Positions 1 through 6,618 of a stretch of DNA of 20,329 nt are shown piece after piece. Below the pieces are notes generated by a model. That model made no database searches. It was not told the DNA's origin and worked only from the letters and a program-made list of their open reading frames with translations. The position numbers and the translations under genes were made by a program. The stretch covers positions 1 through 20,329 of the forward strand of contig WQST01000017.1 of the NCBI GenBank assembly GCA_009787745.1, written 5' to 3'. The DNA comes from Lachnospiraceae bacterium. Lineage in GTDB: Bacteria > Bacillota > Clostridia > Lachnospirales > Lachnospiraceae. Numbering within the stretch: position 1 is the first letter of the stretch; the number at the start of each line of letters is the position of its first letter.

Positions 1-2
1 GC

Positions 3-62
3 CCCGGTAAGTATTCGAAAATAGATAAAAACAGGAATACACTGACAGCGTGGAGCAGATAG
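3..62 (+). other. Possible C-terminal end of an upstream ORF (partial)
   Basis: A reading frame is open from the window edge to a TAG at 60-62 and would encode 19 residues ending in LTAWSR. The stretch is too short to prove coding and I do not recognise it. The AGGAGG just after it (61-67) is not followed by a usable start, so the 63-236 stretch looks like decayed or non-coding sequence. It contains the 9-base word GTAGCATTT twice. Confidence 0.15.
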
Positions 63-236
63 GAGGTACATTTGTAGCATTTATCTAAAAATCATAAATG
101 ATTTTGGCATACAGAGAAAAGTAGCATTTGTTACCGGTTAGACAGCAGACACTAAATTAAGAAAAATAAAAAGAGTATATATTCGAAGAAAGTTACGACC
201 ATCGGGAATGCTTGTTCAGATGGCGGGGGAAAAAGA

Positions 237-998
237 ATGATTCTCAAACTTTCAAATCCGTCAACTTTGGATTCTTTTGGGATTGAACAGGGTGTGTATT
301 ATTTTGTTCTGTCTGATTATCCGCACATTTCAACATCGGAACTAAAAAATGCGGTTGCGTTCGTAAGATACGAAAAAAAATATGGCAGAGAAACGAAAAT
401 TATTTGTGAAGATGAAAATACCTTACAGGTTGTTATAGATGCTACCGGAAACCTTGATATAACGGATATGCCTACTGAAAAATTTGTTTATCACGCAACT
501 GATGCTACAGCTGCAAAGAAAATTTTATCTTGCGGCAAGTTGCTTTCGGCAATAAAAGTTTACGGAAAAACCGGAGATGAACTGGCATATAACAAGCGTA
601 ACAGTCTTTGGAATGACCCTGCGGATTTCTTTGAGTATATTATGTTTTGCGGGGGCGAGCAAATGACAGGAGATTACGTTGTGCTGTCGGAGAATATGCC
701 AAGTGAAGACGATTTAGAAAAAGGTAATTTCAATGCCGGAGTGCGCTTTTATTTTCGATATGAGGACGTAAAAAAACATCCCAAACATATTCACGACGGC
801 TATCATCCAATAAAGGTGAAAGATGAAGTTATTCTTTCGGATTATTTGTATGCTTGTATTGTGCCGGGTCAATATAAACAGGAGTTGAATAATCTAATTC
901 TGCCGGAGCTTGTTAGCAAGGTGCATTTTGTACCTCAAAATAAGAATAACCTATATAACTGGAATGAAAAAGTTTGTGACTTTATTAACAAACTGTAA
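237..998 (+). CDS. Uncharacterised 253-aa protein, weak ADP-ribosyltransferase-like motif
   Basis: The ATG at 237 follows a purine-rich GGGGG-AAAAAG stretch that can serve as ribosome binding site. There is no signal peptide or membrane segment, so a cytosolic protein is expected. From about residue 84 it carries YHATD, followed by a helix and a Gly (KKILSCGKLLS). This pattern resembles the first motif of ART-fold proteins such as DarT and related toxins, in which a His/Thr binds NAD. Further conspicuous stretches are WNDPADFF (about 125), GVRFYFRYEDV (about 168) and a C-terminal KVHFVP. I do not recognise the family with certainty, and the catalytic Glu of an ART cannot be assigned. It lies just upstream of a broken recombinase, so a mobile-element cargo role is possible. 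It could equally be an ordinary hypothetical protein. Confidence 0.75.
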   Translation: MILKLSNPSTLDSFGIEQGVYYFVLSDYPHISTSELKNAVAFVRYEKKYGRETKIICEDENTLQVVIDATGNLDITDMPTEKFVYHATDATAAKKILSCGKLLSAIKVYGKTGDELAYNKRNSLWNDPADFFEYIMFCGGEQMTGDYVVLSENMPSEDDLEKGNFNAGVRFYFRYEDVKKHPKHIHDGYHPIKVKDEVILSDYLYACIVPGQYKQELNNLILPELVSKVHFVPQNKNNLYNWNEKVCDFINKL

Positions 999-1031
999 CA
1001 CATCATTTTTTAACAAAGGCAAGTGAAACTT

Positions 1032-1387
1032 ATGCGCGGAGTGATTTACGCTCGCTACAGCAGCACAGGTCAGCGGGAAGAATCGGTTGAGGGGCAACTC
1101 CGTGAGTGCAAGGCTTCCGCCGAACGCAAAGGAATCACAATAGTCGGCTCATACATAGACCGCGCAATCAGTGGGCGATAATCGACATCTTCGTGAACGC
1201 GATATACCTGTACGATGATAAAATCGTGCTGACGTATAGCTTCAAGGCTGATTCGAGAACGATTAGCCTGTCCGATGTTGAATGTTCGGATTTACCACAA
1301 TCCTTTCCGTCTTTAGGAACTAATGCGAACCCTGTCCAATTTTTTATTGTTTGGGAGGCGTTCGCTTTTGATTTTCCGTTTGATTGA
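1032..1387 (+). pseudogene. Serine recombinase remnant, internally deleted
   Basis: An ATG at 1032 starts a frame with the N terminus of a large serine recombinase (MRGVIYARYSS..., then about 20 residues on a YIDRAISGR segment) that stops at 1179-1181. The catalytic Ser sits in the ARYSS motif. In another frame, starting in the bases of that stop (about 1176), the typical C-terminal end of the same family follows (IIDIFVNAIYLYDDKI, then SFKADSRTISLSD), running to a TGA at 1385-1387. About 1.2-1.4 kb that should encode the rest of the catalytic domain, the zinc ribbon and the coiled coil is missing. This is what an internal deletion joining the two ends out of frame leaves behind. The product cannot be active. 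The intact recombinase at 14490 is of the same broad family. Confidence 0.85.
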
Positions 1388-1400
1388 AAATTATAAAATT

Positions 1401-1417
1401 GCGGTCGCACGCGGTCG
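1401..1417. repeat. Short direct repeat GCGGTCG (two copies)
   Basis: GCGGTCG occurs at 1401-1407 and again at 1411-1417, spaced exactly one helical turn apart, just after the recombinase remnant and before the end of the convergent regulator gene. It is GC-rich in an AT-rich surrounding. It may be a protein binding site or part of an old recombination site. Nothing more can be said. Confidence 0.3.
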
Positions 1418-1450
1418 TAATTTCATCATCAATAGTACCGGTATTTATGA

Positions 1451-1843
1451 TTAGGCATTATTTATCTTCTCTGAGTCTGTATCGCCTTTGAAAATTATAG
1501 TGGATGATTTTGCTTTGTTTTTGCTGTTTTGCTTGAGAATTAATTTTATTTGCTCAATAAAAAAATCTTGCTGATCGTTATATAAAAGTCGGAATGATTC
1601 AATTAACTGTAATTCTTCTTTGTTCAAATCATCTAATTGTCTGCTTCCTAATGCACCAACCAGATAGTCTACACTAACATCAAAGTATTTAGCAATTGCT
1701 ATTACTGTTGCATAATCAGGCTCGCGATTATTTTTTACATATCCATTCAAAGTTGAATAAGAAATATTAAGCTGTCTCGCAAGTTGCTTCTGAGACATGC
1801 ATTTGCTTTCTAATAATCTAAGTATCCTGTCTCCGATTTGCAC
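1451..1843 (-). CDS. XRE (Cro/CI) family transcriptional regulator
   Basis: 130 residues with an N-terminal HTH_3 domain at about residues 6-64. SQKQLARQLNISYSTLNGYVKN forms the two-helix recognition unit, and EPDYATVIAIAKYFDVSVDYLVG is the closing part typical of Cro/CI proteins. The C-terminal half (65-130) is helical, charged and Lys-rich, without a known domain, and may serve for dimerisation. The start is a GTG at 1843, preceded by AAAGGTGA at a spacing of about five bases. The gene is divergent from the glycosyltransferase gene at 2032. The 188-base space between them holds inverted repeats that could be its operators, so it probably represses that gene, itself, or both. The family is certain; the target is inferred. 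Confidence 0.93.
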   Translation of the reverse strand: MQIGDRILRLLESKCMSQKQLARQLNISYSTLNGYVKNNREPDYATVIAIAKYFDVSVDYLVGALGSRQLDDLNKEELQLIESFRLLYNDQQDFFIEQIKLILKQNSKNKAKSSTIIFKGDTDSEKINNA

Positions 1844-1961
1844 GATATCACCTTTCGCAGGACATGTATCCTAAATGTTACTTGACAATATTACACTATG
1901 ATCAAGTATATAACGGACTCATTACGATAGGAATAAAAGTACTCAATATGCGTATATAATA

Positions 1962-1990
1962 TTTACAAAACGCATAATGCGTGCTAATAT
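1962..1990 (+). promoter_or_regulatory. Sigma-A promoter for the glycosyltransferase gene
   Basis: TTTACA (1962-1967) and TAATAT (1985-1990) are separated by 17 bases and lie about 40 bases ahead of the ATG at 2032. The 13-base palindrome at 1970-1982 sits exactly between the two hexamers. Confidence 0.55.
1970..1982. promoter_or_regulatory. Palindromic operator candidate ACGCAT-A-ATGCGT
   Basis: This is a perfect inverted repeat with 6-base arms around one central A, placed between -35 and -10 of the promoter. A further half site ATGCGT occurs at 1948-1953, and a second perfect inverted repeat, AACGT-A-ACGTT, follows at 1992-2002. The adjacent Cro/CI-type regulator is the natural candidate to bind here. 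Binding is inferred. Confidence 0.5.
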
Positions 1991-2031
1991 GAACGTAACG
2001 TTTTATTGTTTTTCATTTCAAGGAGTCACTA

Positions 2032-3909
2032 ATGAACCAAATAAAAAGAACAATTGAGATTGATAGAATGCTATCAAGATGGTGGGGCAATCAACCTGAG
2101 ACAGCTAAAGTTTCTTTGTTTTGTGCTTTTATCGTTGGATTTTTTTCACATCTTTTTGTATATACGGGAAGATATTTTGGGGATCATGATGTAGGTATGG
2201 TTTTACGATGGGAACCATATGTTTCTTCGGGAAGATGGCTGAACACAATCATTAACCAACTTAGTTTTGGCTATGTAATACCATATACAAGCGGAATTTT
2301 CGTGTCACTATTTATTGCCATATCTGCTTTTTATATCTGCAAATTATTTTATATCCAAAATAATTTTAACGCTTTCATAATCGGCGCACTTCTTGCTACA
2401 TTTCCAACTGTTTCCGTCACTAATCTATTTTTATATGACTCCCCTAACTACCATTTTGGTATTCCGCTCGCAGTAATAGCTGTTTTCATAACAGTAAAAT
2501 ATAGATTTGGTTTTTTAATTGGTGCATTTCTACTAATGTGTACCTTAGCAATATATCAACACAATGTGAATGTTGCTGTTATACTATGCTTATTTATTTT
2601 GATAAATGAATTGCTTATTACAGACTTTGATTACTATAAGATTAAAATTTTCACTTTACGTTTTTTGTTATTAGGTATTTTAGGTGGTACGCTTTATTTA
2701 ATATCTCTACCTTTATCATCCCATATTTTTAATATTCAACTTAGCGGATATAAGGGCATGAGTACTGAGAGCATGAGTGACAGATTATTTTCTGTTTCTG
2801 GATTGTTTAATGCACTTAAACAAACATATCATAGCTTCTTTCATGCTTTTAAGCATAATTTCTACTTTAATTCAATAATTGAGATTATCAGCATGATTTA
2901 TATCTTTTTGACTGTGGTTTTGCTACTTTTTTTGGTGGCTATTATTATAAAGCAAAAAATATATAAGCAGCCTTTCCGGTTATTCACTCTTATATTTGTA
3001 CTGTCATTAATACCGCTAGCCGCTAATTTTGCTATTTTTTTTACAGATGGCGGAACGAGAATTGATATGGTTTATGCATTTGTTTTTATCTTGATTTTTG
3101 CTATTATCATTTCCGAAAATATAATTTCGGAATCTTATAATAATATTTACTTAATCGTAAAACAAGCCACTAAACTTTGCCTCGTTTTTTTAGTCGCGTA
3201 CTACATTATGATAAATAACGTATATTATCTGAAAGCGTATTATTTTAACCAGAGAACTATCGCACTTACTACAAGAATCTCAACGAATATAGATCCTTTA
3301 ATTCCTAAAATCACCTCCGGTCAAGTTGGTTTCTTTGGTGGTGTCCCAAGTGAATATTATCCGGAAGTCCGAAACGTATTCCCGGAATCGGGGGGATACT
3401 CACTCGGTAGCTCTTCTTTTCTTAGGATTTATGAAAATAATGATCCCATTCAGGAATGGCATCAATGGCATTTTATTGCTAACATTGGCAATCTTCAAGG
3501 TATACATTTAGATCCGTTGCTTGATTATAATGAGCGAAATCAAATAAGGGAAGTAATCCTCAGTACGAATATGCCGGCATGGCCGGCAGAAGGTTCTGTG
3601 GGTATCATTAACGATGTTATTGTCATAAATTTTGGCATTGCAGATATTGTTATTGAGGAAATTGATGGCGTGCAGACTTTACGGGCAAGACATTGGATAA
3701 GTGAAGAGTGTTCTACTCAGGCTTATGAGTATTACTGGGAGGTGTATCAAGACGATAATCTGATAGACAGCCAGATTACTAATGTTCCCAGTTTGAATAT
3801 TAATAAATATAATTTAGATGATGCCTATCGGTTTATAGTGAAAATTAAAAACATCAACGTAGACTTTAACTATCAACCTTTATCAATAGAATCGGCAGTA
3901 CTACGATAG
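2032..3909 (+). CDS. GtrII-like polytopic membrane glucosyltransferase
   Basis: 625 residues. Roughly residues 25-405 hold about 10 hydrophobic transmembrane segments; the last about 200 residues are polar and probably extracytoplasmic. Near residue 50 the first outer loop has GDHDVGMVLRWEPYVSSGRW. This matches the acidic-pair loop (DD/DHD followed by GRW) of the Glucos_trans_II (GtrII) family, GT-C type enzymes that transfer glucose from a polyprenyl-phosphate carrier onto surface polysaccharide. The start is well supported by AAGGAG at 2020-2025, six bases upstream of the ATG. It is longer than many GtrII proteins because of the C-terminal domain. No GtrA/GtrB flippase and bactoprenol glucosyltransferase genes are visible next to it, so its donor-making partners must lie elsewhere. 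The gene stands alone and is divergent from the XRE regulator. Family call good, sugar and acceptor unknown. Confidence 0.8.
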   Translation: MNQIKRTIEIDRMLSRWWGNQPETAKVSLFCAFIVGFFSHLFVYTGRYFGDHDVGMVLRWEPYVSSGRWLNTIINQLSFGYVIPYTSGIFVSLFIAISAFYICKLFYIQNNFNAFIIGALLATFPTVSVTNLFLYDSPNYHFGIPLAVIAVFITVKYRFGFLIGAFLLMCTLAIYQHNVNVAVILCLFILINELLITDFDYYKIKIFTLRFLLLGILGGTLYLISLPLSSHIFNIQLSGYKGMSTESMSDRLFSVSGLFNALKQTYHSFFHAFKHNFYFNSIIEIISMIYIFLTVVLLLFLVAIIIKQKIYKQPFRLFTLIFVLSLIPLAANFAIFFTDGGTRIDMVYAFVFILIFAIIISENIISESYNNIYLIVKQATKLCLVFLVAYYIMINNVYYLKAYYFNQRTIALTTRISTNIDPLIPKITSGQVGFFGGVPSEYYPEVRNVFPESGGYSLGSSSFLRIYENNDPIQEWHQWHFIANIGNLQGIHLDPLLDYNERNQIREVILSTNMPAWPAEGSVGIINDVIVINFGIADIVIEEIDGVQTLRARHWISEECSTQAYEYYWEVYQDDNLIDSQITNVPSLNINKYNLDDAYRFIVKIKNINVDFNYQPLSIESAVLR

Positions 3910-4282
3910 CTTTTATCTGAATCTTAATTAATGAAATTTTCGACTTGTAGGATGGTCGTAGATCATCCGCAGCAGCCGGTTTCGCCGGCTTAAAAGGAAA
4001 CGCATTTGAGTTTTCTGGTACCCATTTCCCTAGCTTGCGAAGTCGGGTTGTGGACACAAAACCATTGCTTGCAAAGTTGTGAACTACTTATAAATTAGAT
4101 ATCAATGAGCTTTCCAAAAGGCAGAGGAGCGGGATTGCTCCCGCTCTTACCGCTTCGCTCACCCGGCAATTCTGACTTGTTCATTAAGTTCCACTATCCC
4201 GCCAGGTACGTTGTCAGTCCTTTCATACTCCTGCCATTCGGCAATTCACGCTTACCCTCGGTACTTTCGAAGAAAGTCACCA
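3910..4282. other. Gene-free stretch with two GC-rich hairpins
   Basis: No convincing ORF is seen on either strand. The stretch holds the hairpin AGCCGG-TTTCG-CCGGCT (3974-3990) and the perfect 8-base stem GAGCGGGA-TTGC-TCCCGCTC (4127-4146). Neither is followed by a T run, so they are not clear terminators. The minus strand of 4090-4282 lies just downstream of the broken kinase-like gene and may be foreign or decayed sequence that replaced its 3' part. Confidence 0.4.
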
Positions 4283-4498
4283 TCATCGAGTACAAGCCCG
4301 TACAGTCGGCGCTCCCGCATACTTGATAAAATATCGTCGGTTGTCATCCTTAATGCCGAAACAAAGATTTCCTGAATCCTGATCGTCAAAAACTTTGAAA
4401 ACTTTTCCGTATTTGCTAAGAAAAGAAAAGTTATATGGTATTTTTGTTCTGATGGGTATATCATCAATATACTGTATGCAAAAATCTGTACCGGTCAT
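4283..4498 (-). pseudogene. N-terminal fragment of a Ser/Thr kinase-like protein
   Basis: 71 residues starting at an ATG with a good GGGGAG site seven bases upstream. The pattern YNFSFLSKYGKVFKVFDDQ, then NLCFGI and YFIKYAGAPTVRAC, looks like the glycine-rich loop and the beta3 Lys strand of a small kinase-like protein. The frame stops soon after, whereas the active-site part of a kinase needs about 200 more residues. Frame changes downstream do not restore a kinase sequence, so the 3' part appears lost. It lies 35 bases downstream of the small gene ending at 4534 and was probably co-transcribed with it. Kinase-like assignment is moderate; truncation is clear if the family is right. Confidence 0.55.
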
Positions 4499-4533
4499 TT
4501 GCTACTCCCCGTGCTTATTCCACGAAATATCTG

Positions 4534-4839
4534 TTATTCGTAACTCCTTTCAACAGAGAAATAATGGGATTTGCAACTTGGCAAGTTAATAAAAGAATAA
4601 AATGCCAAAGCGGCTTCACAGGGTGTTTTTGATACTTCCAAAAAGTTATTTAGGTCATCCATTGTTTCAAAAGTGCATATATCTGCCCATGTCTCGCCGT
4701 CAACAAGTTGCTTCCACGAGACATAACCTTTTTGTTTGGAAATATGCTCGTCATTTAGCTTTTCTGATGCAAGTAAAAAATCCGCCGTAATTGTGTTTTT
4801 CTTTAGCTTGTAAGAAACATAATAAACTGCATTTGACAT
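4534..4839 (-). CDS. Small dimeric alpha/beta-barrel (ABM-like) protein
   Basis: 101 residues. I place the start at the ATG at 4839 (MSNAVYYVSYKL) because an AAGGAG site lies ten bases upstream; an in-frame ATG seven codons earlier would overlap that site. The short protein has the beta-alpha-beta-beta pattern of antibiotic biosynthesis monooxygenase-like proteins: an N-terminal strand with YYVSYKLK, a helix (ADFLLASEKLNDE), KGYVSWKQLVDGETWADICTF as a beta hairpin, then a helix (MDDLNNFLEV) and a C-terminal CKSHYFSVERSY strand. Such proteins form dimers in the cytosol; many have no known substrate. It is followed by the kinase-like fragment. Enzymatic activity is not shown. Confidence 0.7.
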   Translation of the reverse strand: MSNAVYYVSYKLKKNTITADFLLASEKLNDEHISKQKGYVSWKQLVDGETWADICTFETMDDLNNFLEVSKTPCEAALAFYSFINLPSCKSHYFSVERSYE

Positions 4840-4937
4840 AGTATAAATTCTCCTTATCATAATAGCTTTTATTGTGCAATAACTTTTAACATTTCCATGA
4901 CCGGTACACGCGGCAAATCGGCTCTACGAAAGAAAAA

Positions 4938-5807
4938 TCATAACGTAGCTTTCGTAACAAATGGATAAGCGTTCAAATTACTTTCGATTCTCTTAAGAAG
5001 CATATCTTTTCGTACAGGCTTAAGAACGAAATCAACGGCTCCCGCCTTTACGGCTTTTATTACGGCACTGCGGCTGGAATTACTCGTTAAGAAAATAATG
5101 GGGGCGGTATGCCCGGCTTCCCTTATCTTAGTTGCCAGCTGATATCCATCCATTTCAGGCATCAATATATCTAAAATAAACATGTCAGGTTTGTTTTGCT
5201 TAATATAACTAACCGCTTCGGCACCGGAATTAGCGCATACTAAGTGATACCTTGAGTCTTTCATGAATGCAGTTATCAGATTTAGGAATATTGATGAATC
5301 ATCAACAAGTAATAGATGTGGGGGTTGATTACTTTTGGTTTCGGTAATTAATATTGGTTTCGTATTTGGGGCTATCGGCTCTGCAACCGGGGGTTTTTCG
5401 GCAGGGGCTGTTTCTGACGGAATTAAGTTTTCTTCTTTTACTTCTTGCATTTGCAAATCTATCGATAACATAGAAACGCTGGATAACAGATGGGTTAAAT
5501 CACCTTCAATACCGTCATAATTAATATATTCTCTTATGTTTTCAAGTTCGTTGATTTGCCTTAAACATTCTGCCGCTAACTTATTCGCATAAATATTTTT
5601 AAGCATATCCATAAGTTGAATTAATGACGATACCAGTGCTTCATAATCTTCGACTTCTAAGCACTTGCGAAGTTCGTCTGATTTATCAGGAAATATATCA
5701 ATAAATCGGTCGACACTTTCGTGAAATACCGAAAATTTAGAATTATCTGCTTTTATCTCATCTAACTCAAGCTCAGGAATTGTAAAAAATCCTAATTCAT
5801 AGTTCAT
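4938..5807 (-). CDS. Hpt-like (degenerate) plus receiver domain response regulator
   Basis: 289 residues, soluble. Residues 163-283 are a CheY-type receiver with all key residues: D169/D170 (LLLVDDS), phospho-acceptor D213 (FILDILMPEMDG), T241 and K263 (VLKP). Residues about 24-118 are helical and resemble an Hpt domain (RFIDIFPDKSDELRKCLE, then the YEALVSSL helix). Where an Hpt has the His of HxLK, this protein has D67-M-L-K, so it cannot take a phosphoryl group there. A Pro/Glu/Ala-rich linker (about 121-160) joins the two. GAGGA lies eight bases before the ATG at 5807. It follows the flavodoxin gene by under 30 bases, so they form an operon. There is no DNA-binding output, so it likely acts by protein contact. 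A stem-loop with 8-base arms (4925-4932 and 4949-4956) spans the stop codon. Confidence 0.85.
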   Translation of the reverse strand: MNYELGFFTIPELELDEIKADNSKFSVFHESVDRFIDIFPDKSDELRKCLEVEDYEALVSSLIQLMDMLKNIYANKLAAECLRQINELENIREYINYDGIEGDLTHLLSSVSMLSIDLQMQEVKEENLIPSETAPAEKPPVAEPIAPNTKPILITETKSNQPPHLLLVDDSSIFLNLITAFMKDSRYHLVCANSGAEAVSYIKQNKPDMFILDILMPEMDGYQLATKIREAGHTAPIIFLTSNSSRSAVIKAVKAGAVDFVLKPVRKDMLLKRIESNLNAYPFVTKATL

Positions 5808-5836
5808 GCTTATGTCCTCATCAAAACCTTGATGTC

Positions 5837-6316
5837 TTATTTTATTAATTCCACGAGCTGATCAATTTTGGGGTTATCGATTGTGTCTGTATAATCGGTT
5901 AATTTAGCAATTACCTTAATTGCTAAACGTCCAAGCGTTCCTGCCGTTTTGGGATCAAATACTCCGCCTAAGAAATAAGCAGCTTTCGCGGCTTCTAATA
6001 ATTCAGGAGGAACGTTATTGCTTAAGCCGGTCTTTTCTCCTGAAGGATCTAATCCTGAAATATAGAAAATAAGGTTTTTATCCTTGGCGGCTTTTAGTAA
6101 AGAATCCTTGTTGTTAATTAAATATTCTTTCGCTTCTTTACGGAATGCTCCTGCATAAACGGAAGAACCGATTATTATATTGTCATATTCTTCAATAGCG
6201 GGAGCGGTTCCCTGCTTTATATCATAAAGAACTGTATCTCCCAATTTTTTTGCGATTCGCTCGGCTATTTCACGGGTTGCTCCGCTTTTGGTAGCGTAGA
6301 TTATTATCGTTTTCAT
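5837..6316 (-). CDS. Flavodoxin-domain protein
   Basis: 159 residues. The N terminus has a beta strand followed by the FMN phosphate-binding loop YATKSGATREIAERIA, and at about residues 44-57 YDNIIIGSSVYAGAF supplies the second FMN-binding loop. The size and the SSVYAG motif place it near the flavodoxin domain family that includes HemG-like protoporphyrinogen oxidases and Clostridial stand-alone flavodoxins. It would bind FMN and carry electrons in the cytosol. I choose the ATG at 6316 (MKTIIIYATKSG) because the upstream in-frame GTG at 6322 overlaps the GAGGTG binding site. It is the first gene of an operon with the Hpt-REC protein and has a near-consensus sigma-A promoter at 6351-6379. Specific partner unknown. 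Confidence 0.9.
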   Translation of the reverse strand: MKTIIIYATKSGATREIAERIAKKLGDTVLYDIKQGTAPAIEEYDNIIIGSSVYAGAFRKEAKEYLINNKDSLLKAAKDKNLIFYISGLDPSGEKTGLSNNVPPELLEAAKAAYFLGGVFDPKTAGTLGRLAIKVIAKLTDYTDTIDNPKIDQLVELIK

Positions 6317-6350
6317 TTCCACCTCAAATATAACTTTAGACCATTGATTA

Positions 6351-6379
6351 ATTTTAAATTAAATAAAAGAATGTGTCAA
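6351..6379 (-). promoter_or_regulatory. Sigma-A promoter for the flavodoxin operon
   Basis: On the minus strand, TTGACA (6379-6374) and TAAAAT (6356-6351) are 17 bases apart and about 35 bases ahead of the ATG at 6316. The -35 is a perfect consensus match. Confidence 0.75.
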
Positions 6380-6564
6380 GTATTTTATGGCGTAATTATA
6401 GCTTGCTTGCGGTTGAAATGATGAGGTGAGAATATTACAACAATACTTAAAATGCTTTATATTCAACGTTGAAGGAAAATAAAACTACTATATATTAAGG
6501 TCGATTTGTTATTCGTATGCGAGAATGCGAAAAAAAGGTGAATTTTTGCGTTATATTGCGAAAC

Positions 6565-6593
6565 TTGAATTTTAACAGCATTCGTGATATGAT
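6565..6593 (+). promoter_or_regulatory. Sigma-A promoter for the hybrid kinase-glgX operon
   Basis: TTGAAT (6565-6570) and TATGAT (6588-6593) are 17 bases apart, about 25 bases ahead of the ATG at 6619. The promoter lies inside the longer in-frame extension that begins at 6517, which argues that the extension is not translated. Confidence 0.6.
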
Positions 6594-6618
6594 TTATTGC
6601 AAAGCAGGAGGATTTCAT

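Noticed and set aside
182..4277. 12-base direct repeat TTCGAAGAAAGT at 182-193 and 4266-4277 as element ends
   Set aside because: Similarity beyond the 12 bases is patchy, and such matches arise by chance in AT-rich DNA. It does not sit at gene breakpoints in a consistent way.
4105..4326. Plus-strand 73-aa frame in the gene-poor stretch
   Set aside because: Pro/Ser/Leu-rich translation from GC-rich hairpins, no binding site, and antisense to the kinase-like fragment at its end.
4487..4908. 12-base inverted copies of ATGACCGGTACA at 4487-4498 and 4897-4908
   Set aside because: A 12-base match is expected by chance a few times in 20 kb. No further similarity extends on either side.
6517..6618. 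34-residue N-terminal extension of the hybrid kinase from the ATG at 6517
   Set aside because: No ribosome binding site there, a promoter lies inside it, and AGGAGG is ideally placed for the ATG at 6619.
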